NCBI GenBank assembly: GCA_937907205.1
Contig: CALESE010000031.1
Span: 1 to 16,251 of the forward strand
DNA length: 16,251 nt
Source of the DNA: an uncultured Romboutsia sp.
Lineage (GTDB): Bacteria; Bacillota; Clostridia; Peptostreptococcales; Peptostreptococcaceae
Direction: 5' to 3'
Shown here: positions 12,895-16,251 of the stretch, piece by piece
Position numbering within the stretch: the stretch's first letter is position 1
Layout: every line of letters starts with the position of its first letter
Notes under the pieces: model-generated
Seen by the model: the letters and a program-made list of their open reading frames with translations, nothing else
What the model was told of the DNA's origin: nothing
The model's database searches: none
Translations under genes and position numbers: made by a program

Positions 12895-14052
12895 ATGAAA
12901 AAAATATCGATTTTAGGATCTACAGGATCTATAGGGACACAGACATTAGATGTAGTAAGAGCTAACAAGGATAAATTTGAAGTAGTAGCGATATCAGCAA
13001 ATAGTAGTATTGATTTACTTTTAGAGCAAATAAAGGAATTTAGACCTAAATATGTTGCAGTATATAATGAAAATAGTGCAAAAAAATTAAAAGAAATGAT
13101 TCCAAGTAATATTAAAATAGAAGTACTTTCTGGTATGGAAGGACTTAAGATTATATCATCACTAAATGAAATAGATGTTTTACTTACTGCGATAGTTGGT
13201 ATGATAGGGTTAGTACCGACACTTTGTGCAATAAGAAATGGCAAAGATATAGCACTTGCAAATAAAGAAACTTTAGTATGTGCTGGTAGCTTAGTAATGA
13301 GTGAATCTAAAAAATATGGAGTAAATATACTTCCAGTAGATAGTGAACATAGTGCAATATTCCAATGTTTAAATGGAGAACAAAATAAAGAAATAGAAAA
13401 AATAATATTAACAGCATCAGGTGGTCCATTTAGAGGAAAGCAAAGAGAAGAATTAATACATATAACAAAAAATGAAGCCTTAAAACACCCTAACTGGGAT
13501 ATGGGGAGAAAAATAAGCATAGATTCTTCTACTTTAATGAATAAAGGTCTTGAAGTTATAGAAGCTAAATGGTTATTTGGATTAGAACCTTCAGATATAG
13601 ATGTAGTAGTGCATCCTCAAAGTATAATACACTCAATGGTACAGTTTATAGATAGCTCAGTAATGGCTCAGCTTGGATGTCCAGATATGAAACTTCCAAT
13701 ACAATACGCGCTGAGTTATCCAGATAGGATAGTAAGTGATTTTGATAGATTAGATTTAACAAAACTAATGACACTTACATTTGAAAATCCAGATATGGAT
13801 ACTTTCCCATGTTTAAAGCTTGCATATGATGTACTTAAAATGGGCGGAACATATTCAGCAGTATTAAATAGTGCAAATGAAGTATTAGTGAATGAATTTT
13901 TAGAGGATAAAATTGGCTTTTATGACATACCATATTATATAGAAAAAACTCTAGAAAACCATAGTAGTATAACAAATCCTACACTAGAAGAAATACTAGA
14001 AATAGATAGATGGACAAGAGAATATGTATTACAAAATATAAAGCAAAAATAA
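12895..14052 (+). CDS. dxr: 1-deoxy-D-xylulose 5-phosphate reductoisomerase
   Basis: It is the first committed enzyme of the MEP pathway, converting DXP to MEP with NADPH and a divalent metal. ATG 12895 was chosen because GGAAGGG (12880-12886) lies 8 nt before it and the protein then begins MKKISILGSTGSIG, the NADPH-binding loop. A TTG at 12871 in frame would only add eight residues across the ribosome binding site. Other motifs are ANKETLVCAG, PVDSEHSAIFQCL (metal ligands Asp149 and Glu151), TASGGPFR, HPNWDMGRKISIDSSTLMNK and GLEVIEAKWLF (third ligand, probably Glu220). The length of 385 is typical. It heads a three-gene operon with rseP 38 nt downstream. Confidence 0.97.
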   Translation: MKKISILGSTGSIGTQTLDVVRANKDKFEVVAISANSSIDLLLEQIKEFRPKYVAVYNENSAKKLKEMIPSNIKIEVLSGMEGLKIISSLNEIDVLLTAIVGMIGLVPTLCAIRNGKDIALANKETLVCAGSLVMSESKKYGVNILPVDSEHSAIFQCLNGEQNKEIEKIILTASGGPFRGKQREELIHITKNEALKHPNWDMGRKISIDSSTLMNKGLEVIEAKWLFGLEPSDIDVVVHPQSIIHSMVQFIDSSVMAQLGCPDMKLPIQYALSYPDRIVSDFDRLDLTKLMTLTFENPDMDTFPCLKLAYDVLKMGGTYSAVLNSANEVLVNEFLEDKIGFYDIPYYIEKTLENHSSITNPTLEEILEIDRWTREYVLQNIKQK

Positions 14053-14090
14053 ACTATTAGAAGAAAAGATAAAATAAGGAAGGTGAAGAC

Positions 14091-15098
14091 ATGACTATAA
14101 TAGTAACATTATTATTATTTAGTTTAATTGTATTTATACATGAATTAGGGCATTTTCTTCTTGCAAAGAAAAATGGTGTTAAGATACATGAATTTGCAAT
14201 AGGAATGGGACCTAAGGTATACAGTATAAAAAAAGATGTAGAGTATTCAATAAGATTACTACCATTAGGTGGGTTTGTAAGTATGGAAGGTGAAGATAGA
14301 GAATCAAATGACCCAAATTCATTTGGAAATAAAGGAATGCTTCAAAGGGCAAGTGTATTATTTGCAGGACCATTCTTTAATATAATACTTGCTATAATAC
14401 TTATGATACCTGTAATAATTTATATAGGTACTCCGATACCTAAATTTAGTGAAGTATTACCTAATAGCCCTGCACAAGCAGCAGGAATACAAGTGGGAGA
14501 TACTATAAAAAGTATAAATGGAGAAGAAATAAGTTCTTGGGAACAATTAGTAAGTACAGTACATAAATCAAATGGAAAAGAATTAGATTTGGTAATAGAT
14601 AGAGAGGGAAAGACTAAGAATGTAAGTCTTATACCTTCAAAAAATGAAGAAGGAAATTATCAAATAGGAATAGTTCCAGTTAAGGAAAAAGACTTTTTAG
14701 GAGCAATACCTAAGGCATTTGAAATGACTTGGTCAATGATAGTTCAGATGATGATTTTCTTAGGTCAATTAATAACAGGAACTATACCTGGCGGATTTGA
14801 AAATGCAGTAGCAGGACCAGTTGGGATTATAGGAATTGTTTCAGATGCTGCGAAGACGGGTATAATTCAACTTGTATATATAGGATCAGTAATAAGTTTA
14901 AACTTAGGAGTTATGAATTTACTTCCAATACCAGCGCTTGATGGTGGAAGATTACTGATGATAGGAATAGAAGCTATAAGAGGTGGTAAAAAATTAGATC
15001 CTAATAAAGAGGCTATGCTTCATACTGCAGGATTTATGCTACTTATGGCATTTATGCTATTTGTTACATTTAAGGATGTAACTAGGCTATTTAAATAA
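14091..15098 (+). CDS. rseP: Site-2 intramembrane zinc metalloprotease RseP/RasP
   Basis: It is a membrane-embedded protease that cuts transmembrane segments of anti-sigma factors and leftover signal peptides. The first helix carries HELGH (residues 17-21), whose histidines and glutamate form the zinc site, and the C-terminal helix carries LPIPALDGG with the third ligand Asp284. Between them are the GMGPK and LPLGGFVSMEGED region, a membrane helix (about 95-112) and one PDZ domain (about 116-190). The family more often has 330-450 residues, so at 335 this is the short one-PDZ form of Firmicutes. AGGAAGGTGA (14078-14087) sets the start. Lying between dxr and ispG matches the common order; the sharing of an operon with the MEP genes is conserved, not functionally explained. 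Confidence 0.96.
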   Translation: MTIIVTLLLFSLIVFIHELGHFLLAKKNGVKIHEFAIGMGPKVYSIKKDVEYSIRLLPLGGFVSMEGEDRESNDPNSFGNKGMLQRASVLFAGPFFNIILAIILMIPVIIYIGTPIPKFSEVLPNSPAQAAGIQVGDTIKSINGEEISSWEQLVSTVHKSNGKELDLVIDREGKTKNVSLIPSKNEEGNYQIGIVPVKEKDFLGAIPKAFEMTWSMIVQMMIFLGQLITGTIPGGFENAVAGPVGIIGIVSDAAKTGIIQLVYIGSVISLNLGVMNLLPIPALDGGRLLMIGIEAIRGGKKLDPNKEAMLHTAGFMLLMAFMLFVTFKDVTRLFK

Positions 15099-15131
15099 AA
15101 ATATGATATAGCTTTTAAAGTAGGTGAAAAT

Positions 15132-16187
15132 ATGAGTTATGAAAGAAGAAAAAGTAGTGTAGTCAGTGTAGGTAATTTAAAAATAGGAGGAGATAATCCT
15201 ATAAGTATACAATCAATGACTAACACAGATACGAGAGATGCAGCTGCTACAATAGCACAGATAAAAAGGCTAGAAGAAGTAGGTTGTGATGTAGTAAGAA
15301 TTGCAGTACCAGATATGGAAGCTGCTAAAAATATAGGAACAATAAAAAAAGGTGTGAATATACCATTAATAGCTGATATTCACTTTGATTATAGGTTAGC
15401 ATTAGAAGCTATAAATCAAGGTATAGATGGAGTTAGAATAAATCCAGGGAATATAGGAAGCATAGAAAAAGTAAAAATGGTAGTTGAAAAATGTAAAGAA
15501 AAAAACTTAAAAATAAGAATAGGTGTAAATGGAGGATCTTTAGAAAAAGACTTACTTCAAAAATATGGATCAGCAACACCAGAAGCTTTAGTTGAAAGTG
15601 CACTAGGTCATGTAAAGATACTTGAAGATTTAGACTTTAGGAATATAGTTATATCTCTTAAGTCATCTGATATACATAAAACACTAGAAGCATATGAGCT
15701 TATATCTAAAAAAGTAGATTATCCATTACACATTGGTATAACAGAATCAGGAAGTGTAAAAAAAGGAACAATAAAATCTTCAATAGGGGTAGGAGCTTTA
15801 TTACTTAAAGGAATCGGCGATACTATAAGAATATCTCTTACAGGAGATCCTTGTGAAGAAGTGGAAGTTGGAAAAGAAATACTTAGAAGCTTAGGTCTTT
15901 TAAATGATAAGATAAAAGTTGTATCATGTCCTACTTGTGGAAGATGTAATATAGACTTAATAAGTGTAGTTACAGAAGTTGAAGAAAAGATAAAACATAT
16001 GGATAAAGATATAACAGTAGCCATAATGGGATGTGCAGTAAATGGACCTGGAGAAGCTAGAGAAGCAGATATTGGTATAGCTGGTGGAAAAGGTGAAGGT
16101 TTATTATTTAAAAAGGGTGAAATAATCAGAAAGATACAAGGTAGTTCGTTAGTTGATGAATTATTAGATGAAATAGATAGATATTAA
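15132..16187 (+). CDS. ispG: 4-hydroxy-3-methylbut-2-enyl diphosphate synthase (MEP pathway)
   Basis: It converts the cyclic diphosphate MEcPP to HMBPP, the penultimate MEP step, using a [4Fe-4S] cluster and reduced flavodoxin or ferredoxin. The 351-residue protein is the short two-domain bacterial type: a TIM barrel (VGNLKIGGDNPISIQSMTNTDT at the start, ADIHFDYRLALEA, VRINPGN, RIGVNGGSLE, HIGITESG) then a cluster domain. Cluster ligands are Cys266 and Cys269 (CPTCGRC), Cys301 and, as the fourth ligand, Glu308 in GCAVNGPGE. The start is ATG 15132, preceded by TAGGTGA (15121-15127). It lies 33 nt after rseP and is followed by a hairpin. Confidence 0.97.
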   Translation: MSYERRKSSVVSVGNLKIGGDNPISIQSMTNTDTRDAAATIAQIKRLEEVGCDVVRIAVPDMEAAKNIGTIKKGVNIPLIADIHFDYRLALEAINQGIDGVRINPGNIGSIEKVKMVVEKCKEKNLKIRIGVNGGSLEKDLLQKYGSATPEALVESALGHVKILEDLDFRNIVISLKSSDIHKTLEAYELISKKVDYPLHIGITESGSVKKGTIKSSIGVGALLLKGIGDTIRISLTGDPCEEVEVGKEILRSLGLLNDKIKVVSCPTCGRCNIDLISVVTEVEEKIKHMDKDITVAIMGCAVNGPGEAREADIGIAGGKGEGLLFKKGEIIRKIQGSSLVDELLDEIDRY

Positions 16188-16192
16188 ATTAA

Positions 16193-16221
16193 AGAACTTA
16201 TATGTTAATCATATAAGTTCT
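16193..16221 (+). terminator. Hairpin after ispG, terminator function doubtful
   Basis: A perfect 12-bp stem (16193-16204 with 16210-16221) has a TTAAT loop and begins 6 nt after the ispG stop. It is followed by CAGACTGTAG and not by T residues, so it may be a stabilising hairpin or an inefficient terminator. The last 30 nt of the window hold nothing I can identify. Confidence 0.45.
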
Positions 16222-16251
16222 CAGACTGTAGACAAAATAGCCATTTTTAAG

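Noticed and set aside
12852..13520. 222-residue open frame antisense to dxr
   Set aside because: It lies opposite a clearly real dxr gene, has no family resemblance and no ribosome binding site; it is a frame shadow of AT-rich coding DNA.

Overview
The window is very AT-rich and carries low-GC Firmicutes genes. The ribosomal and isoprenoid gene order, the strong GGAGG ribosome binding sites and the AGA/ATA/TTA codon preference suggest a Clostridia chromosome. The combination of a PASTA-less Hanks-type kinase, an S11 carboxypeptidase and the rpsB-to-ispG block most resembles Peptostreptococcaceae (Clostridioides, Paraclostridium or Romboutsia type). That placement is inference from remembered synteny; no species can be named.

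The left half (1-7550) is a loose collection of mostly cell-envelope genes. In order it holds a VanW-family protein with a damaged 5' end, a membrane-anchored kinase-like protein that looks catalytically dead, and a secreted SH3-3D cell-wall protein with two perfect WalR-type boxes in front of it. A convergent pair follows on the minus strand: a DEAD-box RNA helicase and a 59-residue two-helix membrane protein. Next come a channel protein (Cys/His motif, Phe-rich pentapeptide-type repeats, TVGYGD pore) and a D-Ala-D-Ala carboxypeptidase. The carboxypeptidase frame is broken in an A-run immediately after its start codon.

The right half (7590-16190) is the conserved housekeeping block rpsB-tsf-pyrH-frr-(67-aa protein)-uppS-cdsA, then dxr-rseP-ispG from its own promoter. 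rpsB has an extended -10 promoter and a foldable leader. A strong terminator separates tsf from pyrH, another closes cdsA, and an extended -10 promoter flanked by palindromes starts the dxr operon. These genes link translation (S2, EF-Ts, RRF), UMP supply (PyrH), isoprenoid synthesis by the MEP pathway (Dxr, IspG), the undecaprenyl carrier (UppS), CDP-diacylglycerol (CdsA) and intramembrane proteolysis (RseP).

The points most worth a second look are the WalR boxes in front of the 3D protein gene, the pseudokinase, the homopolymer-associated 5' frameshifts in two envelope genes, the composite channel protein and the rpsB leader. I saw no tRNA or rRNA gene, CRISPR array, transposase or prophage gene.
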